Assembly (NCBI GenBank): GCA_018105865.1
Contig: CM030856.1
Coordinates: 9,562,653-9,626,652, forward strand
DNA: 64,000 nt
Direction: 5' to 3'
From: Metaphire vulgaris
Lineage: Eukaryota > Annelida > Clitellata > Crassiclitellata > Megascolecidae
The translations under genes were made by a program, and so were the position numbers. Positions within the stretch are counted from its first letter, which is position 1. Each line of letters begins with the position of its first letter. The notes beneath the pieces are model-generated. The model saw only the letters and a list, made by a program, of their open reading frames with translations, ran no database searches and had not been told where the DNA came from. Of the stretch, positions 55,254-64,000 are shown one piece after another.

Positions 55254-55659
55254 CTCGAACGCCGGCATTCACGCACAGACGAACAAACAGTCGAAAATCT
55301 TTCCGAAAAGAAACAAAATACAGCGACGCCATTGCTATAGTGTTACAATCCACGGGTATTTTTTTTATCTTCTCTGGAAACAGTAAATTAAAGGACAAAT
55401 TCTGGTCAACAGCGTCGAAGGCTTATCGGCGTTTCCAATCAAGTATCGTATCGTGGCCGCAGTCCGCATTCATTCGTGTGGGCTTCAAATCGCGAATGAC
55501 ACAAGACTTTTTCGTAGACTTCGCGACTTAGCTATAGACGCCGATGGATAATATTTCAATGGCACAATTATAGCCTACTTGCCAAACAATTGAAGAATTC
55601 AGGAGAGACGACATACACAAATACTGTGACATTTTGTTTTGTCAATGCTTGGTTAGAAA

Positions 55660-55842
55660 CAGGGACGTAGCTACGCTGGGGGGGTATATCAGTACAGTAC
55701 ATACACCCCTAGAAATCAATATATACATAAAACAGTTTATCTCACATATATACATATATATATATATAAACATATATAATATATATAACAACATATACCC
55801 CCAAATTTATACTTCCAAATTAAATTCCTGGTTACGCCCTTG
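55660..55842 (+). mobile_element. hAT-like MITE, 183 bp
   Basis: cagggacgtagctacgc to ctggttacgcccttg; flanks gttagaaa and cttagtat partly agree. (TA)n inside. Confidence 0.65.
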
Positions 55843-56067
55843 CTTAGTATTACTACGGTCTACACTGAGGAGACAGTCAGCTTTGTTTATACTGCTAATT
55901 CCAAAATATGTACCTGTATTTTCTTTGGTCACTCCTTCTCCAAAGGTCAAATTTTCTTTGATCTACTGTGAAATCACGCCGTCCCTTCACATATTTTAGC
56001 AGTAAAGTTCGATTTTACTTCTTCCCCTCCAAATTACAGTCTCTAATACCCAAGACAAGTACCTCAG

Positions 56068-56511
56068 CAGTGGCGGTTCCACCATGTTGATGACTGGGGA
56101 TGCATCCCCCCGCTGGGGTTCCGGATGACCTTTTTTGCTGGTCAACCTATTTTCCGGTGAGTTTCTAAAAATTTAGTTAAAAATACCTGCGAATGACCTT
56201 CATTTTTTGCTTGTCGGCCTTTTTTGGCAAGACTTGTTAACATTTAGTGGGCAAAACACTAACAATAACCTCGGGAGCGGAAGATGGCAGAGTGGATTAC
56301 GTGCTGGAGCGTCAGGCTGACGGAGCGGGTTCAAGCCCCGTTATAGTGTCCCTAGTGGCTTTCACACAGACAGTAATGCCTTCTAAGCCACTTTTAAATC
56401 ATGCTAAGTTTTTCTCTCTTTTCTTCTCTTTTTCTTTTTCACTTTGCATCCCCACCAACTTCCTATAAACGTTTTTCATTCCTCGACCAAGAATTCCTGG
56501 AACCGCCATTG
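56068..56511 (+). mobile_element. tggcggttcc MITE with a nested SINE-A
   Basis: cagtggcggttccacc to ctggaaccgccattg; flanks tacctcag and ttcctgag (6 of 8). SINE-A sits at 56275-56405. Confidence 0.8.
56275..56405 (+). mobile_element. SINE-A copy (tRNA-derived)
   Basis: gagcggaagatggcagagtg, cgggttcaagccccg (B-box), cacacagacagtaatgcc, ending atcatgctaag. Confidence 0.85.
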
Positions 56512-56764
56512 TTCCTGAGATATTTAAACCAACAGCAGACCAAGAGAATTCAATCAGAGGCGGAATATGTATATGGTTTCGACAAAAATCTGCAGCGACA
56601 ATTTAAGTCAACAAATTTACATCAATTTATAGCAATTTGACATCTCTCCTACCGTCATTCGTTAACGAATGACGCCTCTGCTACTACTACTGACGACGAC
56701 GACCCGAAGTCATCGGTCGTTGATCCACTCTGCATGACAAATTAAGCTCGTTAGCATTTGGTCT

Positions 56765-56769
56765 AAATT

Positions 56770-56831
<62 letters not shown>

Positions 56832-56835
56832 TGTG

Positions 56836-56913
<78 letters not shown>

Positions 56914-56925
56914 TATATATATATA
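56765..56925 (+). repeat. Compound (CT)n(TA)n(CA)n(TA)n microsatellite
   Basis: Four adjoining dinucleotide blocks. Confidence 0.95.
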
Positions 56926-56929
56926 AGAA

Positions 56930-57280
56930 GTAATATCGACATTGCAGCTGCTTTTAATTGACTTCTTGCAAAACAAACTAGATCGTTGCATGAGTCGATA
57001 TACTGTGTTTGGTTGATCGATATATTGATCATTGGGATATCTTTTCGCTTAAGTATTATCGATCGAGAGATAGATATCGACTGATTGCATATCGTCGTTT
57101 GCATGATATCATTTGAACCTTCCTCTAAGTCCAGATAACCTGCGTGACCTTTCTGTCTCTGTTTCTCTTGAAGCATCTTCAATCGGCTGCGTCAATGTCT
57201 AGCAGCGATTCGAAAATATGATGGGCTAATTAATTAATTATTGACCATAATTTCAACGTTAATGTAGCTATAACCCAATT
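56930..57280. other. Unassigned stretch
   Basis: Several gatc/cgat-rich phrases but no recognised feature. Confidence 0.35.
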
Positions 57281-57284
57281 ATAT

Positions 57285-57463
57285 CGTGGCCGGACAAAAT
57301 GTCCGAGGACAAAATGTCACGGACAAAATGTCATGGGTTGGGGTTAGGTTTAGGTTAGGCTTAGGGTTGCATTTTATCCCCATTACATCTTGTTCGTGAC
57401 ATTTTGTCCACATGTCATTTTGTCGTGACATTTTGTTCTTAGTAGGACATTTTGTCCTAGCAC
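57285..57463 (+). mobile_element. Second MITE with palindromic-monomer arms and telomere-like core
   Basis: Left arm has three monomers of ggacaaaatgtc; right arm has four of gacattttgtcc, i.e. inverted. The core at about 57334-57368 reads ggggttaggtttaggttagg. Ends cgtggccggac and, reversed, gtgctaggac. Flanks aattatat and agttatat (7 of 8). Same architecture as 23791-24272 with a different monomer. Confidence 0.7.
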
Positions 57464-57574
57464 CAGTTATATGCAACTGTTACGTCAACTTTGAGATAGA
57501 CTATGTTCGTGGGTTATACAGTGAAATAGTAGAAACTGCTGTTTAGACATTTTTCAACGTCTTTATGAGTAGAA

Positions 57575-57612
57575 ATATAAGATGCGCTATACAAATGCTA
57601 CATTACATTACT
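57575..57612 (+). mobile_element. LINE 3'-end fragment
   Basis: gcgctatacaaatgctacat plus ttacatta repeats; same end as the LINE at 1322-2350. Confidence 0.7.
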
Positions 57613-57948
57613 ATGTAAACATCAAGAGCAATTTATAGTTTGGTGCAAACAATACAATCGAGTTCGGACAGTTCGGTAGAGTATGGACCCCGTCCAGTGT
57701 TGCCTGAACTGAAATCTTCCAGAATCTGTGGAATTTATAGTGAAGTTAATGAATGAAAATAATAGCCGACTACCTTTTTCCTTGTCAGAATTTTCCGAAA
57801 GGGAAATCCTGGCTACGCCACTGTCATCACCGTTTTAGGCGTTTAAGAGAAAAAATGTCACTACAGTTTTTTAAAAATGCCAAGGGCCCCCTTTTCAAAA
57901 TGCATAGGGCCCCAAACTTCTTAAAACGGCACTGGATATATAGGCATC

Positions 57949-58192
57949 ATTGGCGTAACCACGGGGAAACGGGGTCCGGCCCCTATTTAGATTGGGATCG
58001 GTCGTGGGATTTGTGCAAAGTCGTTGAGTAGTTGGGTGGGGGTGTGGGGTGGGGGTAGGTAGTACGAAAAAAACAAATCGTCGGGGCTTGAAACGAAGAC
58101 ACACGACAAAGTTTTTCGCTCAAGAATCTCTTCACCTAAAGCCTTAAAATGTGGATATGCACCCCCCATTCCAAAATCCTGGCAACGCCTTT
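57949..58192 (+). mobile_element. tggcgtaacc-type MITE, degraded
   Basis: cattggcgtaaccacgg to ctggcaacgccttt; shares cggtcgtggga.ttgtgc with other family members. Confidence 0.55.
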
Positions 58193-58488
58193 GGAGGACA
58201 CGGAATCCATACGACCGATAGAATGACGAGGATCGATTGAATGATCGGGGTCAAATGAAGCGATTGTAGATGAATATTCATGAGGGTACTTGGGTAAATC
58301 CCCTGAAGAATATATATTTGATTCCACAGTCGACGACGATCAATCGGATATTGAGCAGTGAGTCGGGCCAAATAGGATTTCGTCATTCGTTAACATGCAT
58401 TCACTTTGTTTGACCTCGACATGTCACTCCCACCGTAAACATTTCCCTTCGATTCTGGTCACTCAAATACTGCGCGCATGCTGAATGC

Positions 58489-58491
<3 letters not shown>

Positions 58492-58554
<63 letters not shown>

Positions 58555-58584
58555 CTGAAAGTTCCGTGGAAGGCGCCTGCGTTA

Positions 58585-58638
<54 letters not shown>

Positions 58639-58640
58639 TA

Positions 58641-58680
<40 letters not shown>

Positions 58681-58720
58681 CTATTATTTTTATCATCATC
58701 ATCATCATCGTCGTCGTCGT
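58492..58720 (+). repeat. Inverted pair of long (TAA)n and (TTA)n arrays
   Basis: About 20 TAA units, a ~35-bp spacer, then about 30 TTA units (one slip) and cat/cgt units. The two arrays could pair along more than 60 bp. Confidence 0.9.
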
Positions 58721-58730
58721 CATTATTATT

Positions 58731-58781
58731 AGCTGGGTTTTTAATGGTTTAGTAGGATCTCTTTTGTGTTAAAAACCATTG
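58731..58781 (-). repeat. AGTGGTT-family hairpin repeat, reverse
   Basis: agctgggtttttaatggttt and gttaaaaaccattg, attached to the (TTA)n array. Confidence 0.6.
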
Positions 58782-58789
58782 TCAATCAT

Positions 58790-59080
58790 GCAGCCCCCCC
58801 CCTATTCCATCTTCTGTCAGTCTCAAGTCTGCTACAGCTGTTGCATCTGAGTTTAGGCCACCACCACCCGCCTAAAGAAACGAGCACATTTGGCAGTATA
58901 CATTTATCTCAAAACAGACTACACGTTAATTCCTTTCTTCTGTCCTGATGCACGCTGGAATTGTCAAATATGATCCTGTCTGCCTTTAAAGTTTCTATAG
59001 AGTTAAGGTCTGCTCTGGCAAGATAAGAAACCAAGCGTCACACATCAATTAATGTGCGTAGGTCAGGCAGGGCCGCCGAG
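58790..59080. other. Unassigned stretch
   Basis: Nothing recognised. Confidence 0.35.
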
Positions 59081-59082
59081 AG

Positions 59083-59290
59083 AAATTACGGGTAAAAAAA
59101 AATTTGTGGGCCCTGAAAAATTTATCAAGTCTCCGAAAAACCTGACAAGCAAAAAACGTTATCTACTCTCCAAAATGGTCTGACAAGCAAAAAACAACTT
59201 TATCGCTTATATTACTGTAATACATCATTATCACCGGCCACGGGCCCCTAAAAGCTCCATGGGCCCCGGTACAATGTACCGGCTGCATCC
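59083..59290 (+). mobile_element. MITE of the cagggccgccgagag type, partial
   Basis: cagggccgccgagagaaat at left, gggccccggtacaatgtacc near the right end; acctgacaagcaaaaaac occurs twice inside. Related to 16678-17030. Confidence 0.6.
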
Positions 59291-59478
59291 CCCTTTCCTC
59301 AGGCCTGAGGTCAGGTATCACTTTTGCTTCGGCGCTTCTAGCTGCCTTGTTTCTCAGCATGCTTTTCGATTCTTCGTAACATTGTTATAGCGTGACTTCC
59401 CACTCCCTTATACTAGAGCACTAGACTCAATAACCAACGTTATGCTATTTTTGACATGAACAATCATCAAATATACAA

Positions 59479-59628
59479 GCGGAAGATGGCAGAGTGGGTT
59501 ACGTGCTGGAGCGTCAGGCTGACGGAGCGGGCTCAAGCCCCGTTAGTGGCCCTCTAGTGGCCTTCACACAGGCAGTAATGCCTTCTAAGTTCTAAGCCAC
59601 TTTAAATCATGCTAAGTAAGTAAGTAAA
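59479..59628 (+). mobile_element. SINE-A copy with full 3' tail
   Basis: gcggaagatggcagagtggg, cgggctcaagccccg, cacacaggcagtaatgcc, ending catgctaagtaagtaagtaa. Confidence 0.88.
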
Positions 59629-59662
59629 TTGGCTGAATGACGGTGTTTTAAACTTGCATATA

Positions 59663-59850
59663 CAGTAGAACCTCGTTATAACGAACCCGGTTACAACGTA
59701 GACCTATACACTCGGTTATAAAGCACCGCAATGTACGGTCCCGTGTGTGATGCGCTATCGTATTGGATGGTATCGGATATAACATGTCTTGGATATAACG
59801 TACTGAATCTAACAGACCCGCTAAATACGCTATATAACGATGTTCTACTG
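59663..59850 (+). mobile_element. Tigger/pogo-like MITE, 188 bp
   Basis: cagtagaacctcgttataac to tataacgatgttctactg; TA duplicated on both sides. These termini are typical of TcMar-Tigger elements. Confidence 0.88.
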
Positions 59851-59859
59851 TACGTTGCT

Positions 59860-60345
59860 TAAAATGTTCGATTTGAACGAAAAAGAACGCAATAAACAAT
59901 TTGGCTTTAGTGTGGCCATGGACGGATGTTTATAGCGGCTTTTTATTGACAGAAATTCATCGTAGTTTCTGAATGGTTTTTCCTCGTCAGCGCTTGTGTC
60001 GGTGACCGACCGAGAATGTTATTAAGGAGTGACAGGGGAGGGTTGGAGGGTGGAGGAGGAGGAAACTGGTCTGGGAGAAGTGAAAGCAGATCAAAGAAGT
60101 AAGAAAGGAAGTCGAAAACGAACTGCTTATCTGTTTCATTTCGCTCAGGTCAGTGGAATGACAAATGATGACAAGATCTCTCTGACCAATCTAATCGGAA
60201 TCTCAATCGGTCCCAAGCATTTCTCATTCGTGGATCTTCTTCTTATATGTGCTATCTTTGTTTATTCGAAACATTTCTTTTATCCTCCTAAAGAATCATA
60301 CAAAAGCCAATTCAATTCTCTTCGTTGACTCCACTCCACACTCTC
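59860..60345. other. Unassigned stretch
   Basis: Open plus-strand stretch 60029-60328 has no family resemblance. Nothing else. Confidence 0.35.
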
Positions 60346-60349
60346 CTCT

Positions 60350-60483
60350 CCACCCCTCTTCCTGCTCCTCCTCCTCCGCTTGCTCCTCCTCTTCCTCTTC
60401 TCCTTCTCCTCCTCCTCCTCCTCCTCCTCTGCCTCCTCCTCCTCCTCCTCCACCTCCTCCTCCTCCTCCTCCAACAACAACAA
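60350..60483 (+). repeat. (CTC)n microsatellite with (CAA)n end
   Basis: ctcctcctcctc with variants, ending ccaacaacaacaacaactc. Confidence 0.95.
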
Positions 60484-60818
60484 CAACTCATTCATATCTG
60501 AATTTTCCAAAATTCCTTTGTCCATAGGACATAAGTCTTCTGCTCTGACCGCAAATGTTTTCTAGAAACTGGTCTTTTATCTGCCATGGGTAAGAAATTA
60601 TCGGACAAACTCTATTCACGAAAATGATTATCTGTAAAACGACAGTCTCGTGAATGAAGAGCGCGCCGCGGGAAGCGTTTTTTTGCATTAACACTCTCTG
60701 CGATGAATTAGGCCACTTCAGAGTTAAAACAAACTTAAAAGTGTCAAACTTTAGCGGCATGGTTACAAGAACTATACTTCCGCCAGTGCACTCAAACCAA
60801 TCGCTGTTCTCTCTACTC

Positions 60819-60987
60819 CATTAGCGTCGCCACGGGAAATAAATGGGGCAACTGCCCCCAAGCTGACCTCAGACCAGCTACCAGATTCGCGCAAATACGG
60901 TGAGAAAGTTTTTTGTGGGGTGGGAGTAAGGAATCTGACACGCCAGCCCCTTTTGCCCCAAACCCAAAATTCCTGGCGACGCCACTG
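60819..60987 (+). mobile_element. hAT-like MITE (tggcgtagccac family), 169 bp
   Basis: cattagcgtcgccacgg to ctggcgacgccactg; perfect 8-bp duplication ctctactc at 60811-60818 and 60988-60995. This copy anchors the family's termini. Confidence 0.88.
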
Positions 60988-61307
60988 CTCTACTCAGAAG
61001 GTTTTCTTTTAAAGAATCAGAAAACAAGGTCGGTTAATAAGTACGCTTTTTCCCCGGTATCCTGGTCTGTGTGTCAATGTGATTTTGCTATTTGCCTTTT
61101 AGAGTGCCTGATCAGATCACAGTTTAGTCAAGAACGTCATGAGAAGGAAAAGACAGATAGGATGACGAATGGTGATGAAATCTGTATCTTCATTTGCCCG
61201 ATCCAACTTCCAAGCATCTAATGGCGTCTGTTATGTTGAAGAACATGCTCTCCCTCTGATCTACAGAGTCCCTCTTCATTTGATTCCTGTCTTTATTAAT
61301 TATCTGT

Positions 61308-61639
61308 CCTCTTGACTGTCTGTCTGTCTATCTGTCTCTGTCTCTCTATGTCTCTATCTCTCTTTGTCTCTGTCTCTCTGTTTCTCTGTCTCTCTCCCTG
61401 TCTCTCTCTGCATCTGTATCTGTCTCTGCCTCTGTGTGTCTCTCTCTGTGTCTCTCTCTTTGTCTCTATCTCTATCTCTGTCTTTGTCTCTCTGTCTCTT
61501 TGTCTTTGTCTCTCTGTCTCTCTCTCTCTGTCTCTCTGTCTCTCTCTCTGTCTCTGCCTCTCTGTCTCTCTGTCTCTGTCTCTCTGTCTCTGTCTCTCTG
61601 TCTCTCTGTCTCTGTCTCTCTGTCTCTGTCTCTCTGTCG
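61308..61639 (+). repeat. (TCTCTG)n pyrimidine minisatellite, ~330 bp
   Basis: tctctgtctctg-type units; similar to 45843-46160. Confidence 0.95.
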
Positions 61640-63490
61640 TTGACTTTCTGCTTCTCTCTTTTCTTGTGCTGTGCGTCCGTGTTGTTTTCTCAGCAGTTGC
61701 AGGAGCGTCCTTATACAGGATGCGTTTTCTTTCATAACCGGATTACTTCGCTTAATCTCGGAATGTTTCTTTTTTCTGCGTAAACTTGATAAGGAACTCG
61801 TCGCATTAGAGAATTGCAGTAGTTTTTTTTATTACTTAACGTTAAAGCAGTCAATGAATGCCACGGAGGATTCCTCCTTCGTTGTTATCTCCTTTCCAGT
61901 TCTCTTCCATCGGAAAAATCATTATTGTCATAACTGCTATGGTTATAATCCTCCTCCTCCTCCTCCTCCTACTTTTCATCATCATCGTTATCGCCATCTT
62001 TACGTCATCGCTATCGTCACCGTCATGTTACCGTCATCGTTATGTCATCGTCATCGTCGTCGTATTTGTCATCGATTCATAACAACGTGCTCTGTAAAAT
62101 CAAACTACCGTAAGTTGAATTTTTAGACAATCACATCACACAATTTTTTTCAAAGAATTACTAGCTTTTTGTAGCGCAGATTATGGTAAGCAAAGTCTTA
62201 GGCAGAACTTTTAGTACTTTTCGTCATATTTTCCGCCTCGATTTCAGACACGAATGAAGAGAAGCGAGTAATAACTCAGCTAAAATCAATTCCAGTATCA
62301 TCTCATTTCTTTGTTCTTCAGCCCAAAAGACAGATTCTGCCACTAGCGCATCATTAAAAATCGCAGACGCCTCCGACTTCTTATTTCGAAAGTTCAAATT
62401 TTCAGCGAATATCTATTTCATCAGCCGTGCGTCAGAACTAGCGCTCGACGGTTTGTGATTTGGTTCTTCTTCATTCACGCGTCCGTAAAGTTCAGTTGGA
62501 AATTTCATCATCTTCGTTTATCCTCTGCCTTATATGCTCATTTCCGCTTCGCTGATCCAACTCCACATAACGCATCTCCGTATAGGACTCGAAAGCGGTC
62601 GGTGTAAATCAATTCACGTTCCTCTCTGTTATTCGTCACACCTGTCATTTCTCATGGAATGATTGATGAAACAATGCATGGTTTTCACAGACGTGTCTGT
62701 CTTTTTGTAAAAACTAGACTATAAAACACTAATAAAATAAAATTAATGTCCGGTCAAGAGTGTAACAAGAACGTGGCCTAAATAACTTCCATGAATATGC
62801 TAAGTTCTGCCCGTTTAATTGAAAACACTGGACCCCTCTGTCGAAGGGCTGCAATTTCATTCCGACGATCGCTTGAAAAGAGGAATTTTTTTGTACACCG
62901 TGTACTTGTACAGATAAAAGCCGATATGGATCTTATTACAGGCGCCATTCGTCTTAATAATATACGCCCAATATGCAATTAATTACGGTCTAATCTGGCC
63001 TAATAGAAAACCCGGACGCGCTGCATGGGTTAAGCGCCCGCGTGTCGCCTGCATCGTCCAGCATATATAGAGTCAGTAATCCGACGCCAGGGCGATCTCT
63101 CAACACGTACAGTATGATTTATGGGTCGTTATTTTCAGAATTAATCAGGTTTACTGCAAATCGGACCGCGAAAATTGAAATATTCCGTTATCAACAGATG
63201 ATTATAGGCGGAGACAGAATCACTGTTTCCTGCATGTAGACTTCCGTTGACCAGCGCGCGCGCGTTTGCGTGTTTGGATTTTGTCGGCGTTCTTTCCAGT
63301 TTTCGGCGTTCTGCGTTTGGTTTTTTGTGCCTAATGAGAGAACTAAAGTTCTTGTTCTTGTTCTTGCTCTCGTTCTTGTCCGGAATCTCTGGAAGTACGG
63401 TCTGGCCTCTGGATTACAACCTCGAATCACCACGGACAAGATCAAGACTATGATTATTTACTGAAGCGACCATCGACCGGTGCTGATGTA
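61640..63490. other. Unassigned stretch
   Basis: Simple blocks only (cctcctcctcc near 61950, cgtcatcg near 62050; a cgcgcgcg run at 63256-63264). No exon, RNA gene or bounded element recognised. Confidence 0.35.
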
Positions 63491-63512
63491 CTACTACAAT
63501 GGCACTAAAGAG

Positions 63513-63540
63513 TTTACTACTACTACTACTACTACTGCTG

Positions 63541-63572
<32 letters not shown>

Positions 63573-63647
63573 GCTACTACTACTACTACTACTACTGCTG
63601 CACTACCTGCTGCTACTACTACTACTACCACCACTGCTGCTGCTGCC

Positions 63648-63687
<40 letters not shown>

Positions 63688-64000
63688 CCACTGCTGCTGC
63701 TGCCACTGCCACTGCTGCTGCTGCTGCACCACCACCACTGCTGCTGCTGCCACTGCCACCACTGCTGCCACCACCACCACTGCTGCCACTGCTGCCACCA
63801 CCACCACCACCACCACTGCTGCTGCTGCTGCTGCACCTGCTGCTGCCACCACTGCTGCTGCTGCCACTGCCACCACTGCACCACTGCTGCTGCTGCTGCT
63901 GCTGCTGCACCTGCACCACCACCACCACCACCACCACTGCCACCACCACTGCTGCTGCACCACCACACCACCACTGCCACCTGCTGCTGCACCACCACCA
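63513..64000 (+). repeat. Compound trinucleotide array (CTA)n/(CTG)n/(CCA)n, at least 490 bp
   Basis: Starts as ctactactactactg and grades into blocks of ctgctgctg alternating with caccaccac; runs off the right edge. All three minus-strand frames are open through it, giving poly-Q, poly-A, poly-S, poly-W or poly-V, which is compositional and not evidence of a gene. Confidence 0.95.

Noticed and set aside
61312..61783. Ser/Leu/Cys-rich frames
   Set aside because: They come from the tctctg minisatellite.
63494..63998. Three overlapping poly-Q/A/S/W/V frames
   Set aside because: A trinucleotide array is open in every frame; no flanking exon signals.
1..64000. CRISPR arrays, prokaryotic operons or plasmid origins
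   Set aside because: Everything seen is eukaryotic; the repeats are microsatellites and transposable elements without regular spacers.

Overview
This window looks like nuclear DNA of an invertebrate animal. It is AT-rich, has split genes with GT-AG introns, is full of microsatellites, and is dense with short nonautonomous DNA transposons, tRNA-derived SINEs and 5'-truncated LINE pieces. The gene families (FCP1/CTDP1, an EPLIN/LIMA1-like LIM protein, a possible calcitonin-type peptide) are animal families. I cannot place the phylum; the calcitonin-type exon is suggestive of a lophotrochozoan at most.

Every gene I can support is on the minus strand. From left to right: (1) 185-2634, the first two coding exons of FCP1 (RNA polymerase II CTD phosphatase); the catalytic part lies beyond the left edge. 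(2) 4097-11281, a ~2,400-codon, low-complexity, probably nuclear protein that I do not recognise, read through four overlapping open frames separated by three frameshift zones. (3) 19184-27406, a LIM-domain gene: three exons make one canonical LIM domain, followed by exons for two LAKF repeats and a very acidic C-terminus; a possible 5' exon lies at 32041-32133. (4) 44812-55253, a putative secreted-peptide gene: a signal-peptide exon at 55141-55253 and an exon at 44812-44983 with a disulphide-loop peptide ending in an amidation and polybasic cleavage signal, which resembles calcitonin-type peptides. Their linkage is inferred only from splice phase and strand. A weak plus-strand promoter or first-exon candidate lies at 46312-46341.

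The rest is mobile DNA. A Ty3/Gypsy retrotransposon (34532-39157, minus strand) has two apparently identical 183-bp LTRs. Instead of the usual 4-5 bp target duplication it is bracketed by a ~640-bp direct duplication of flanking DNA. More than 20 hAT-like MITEs can be delimited by 8-bp target duplications, several nested in one another or in LINE and SINE copies. There are also five ~80-bp piggyBac-like TTAA elements, two TA-target elements, three SINE families, and at least six LINE fragments.

The most unusual repeats are two elements (23791-24272 and 57285-57463) that share a GGTG-type terminus. Each has arms built of palindromic short tandem monomers and a telomere-like TTAGGG-rich core, but the monomer differs completely between them.

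Frameshifts in both the large gene and the LTR-identical Gypsy element suggest residual single-base indel errors in the assembly, so broken reading frames here should not be read as decay without checking.
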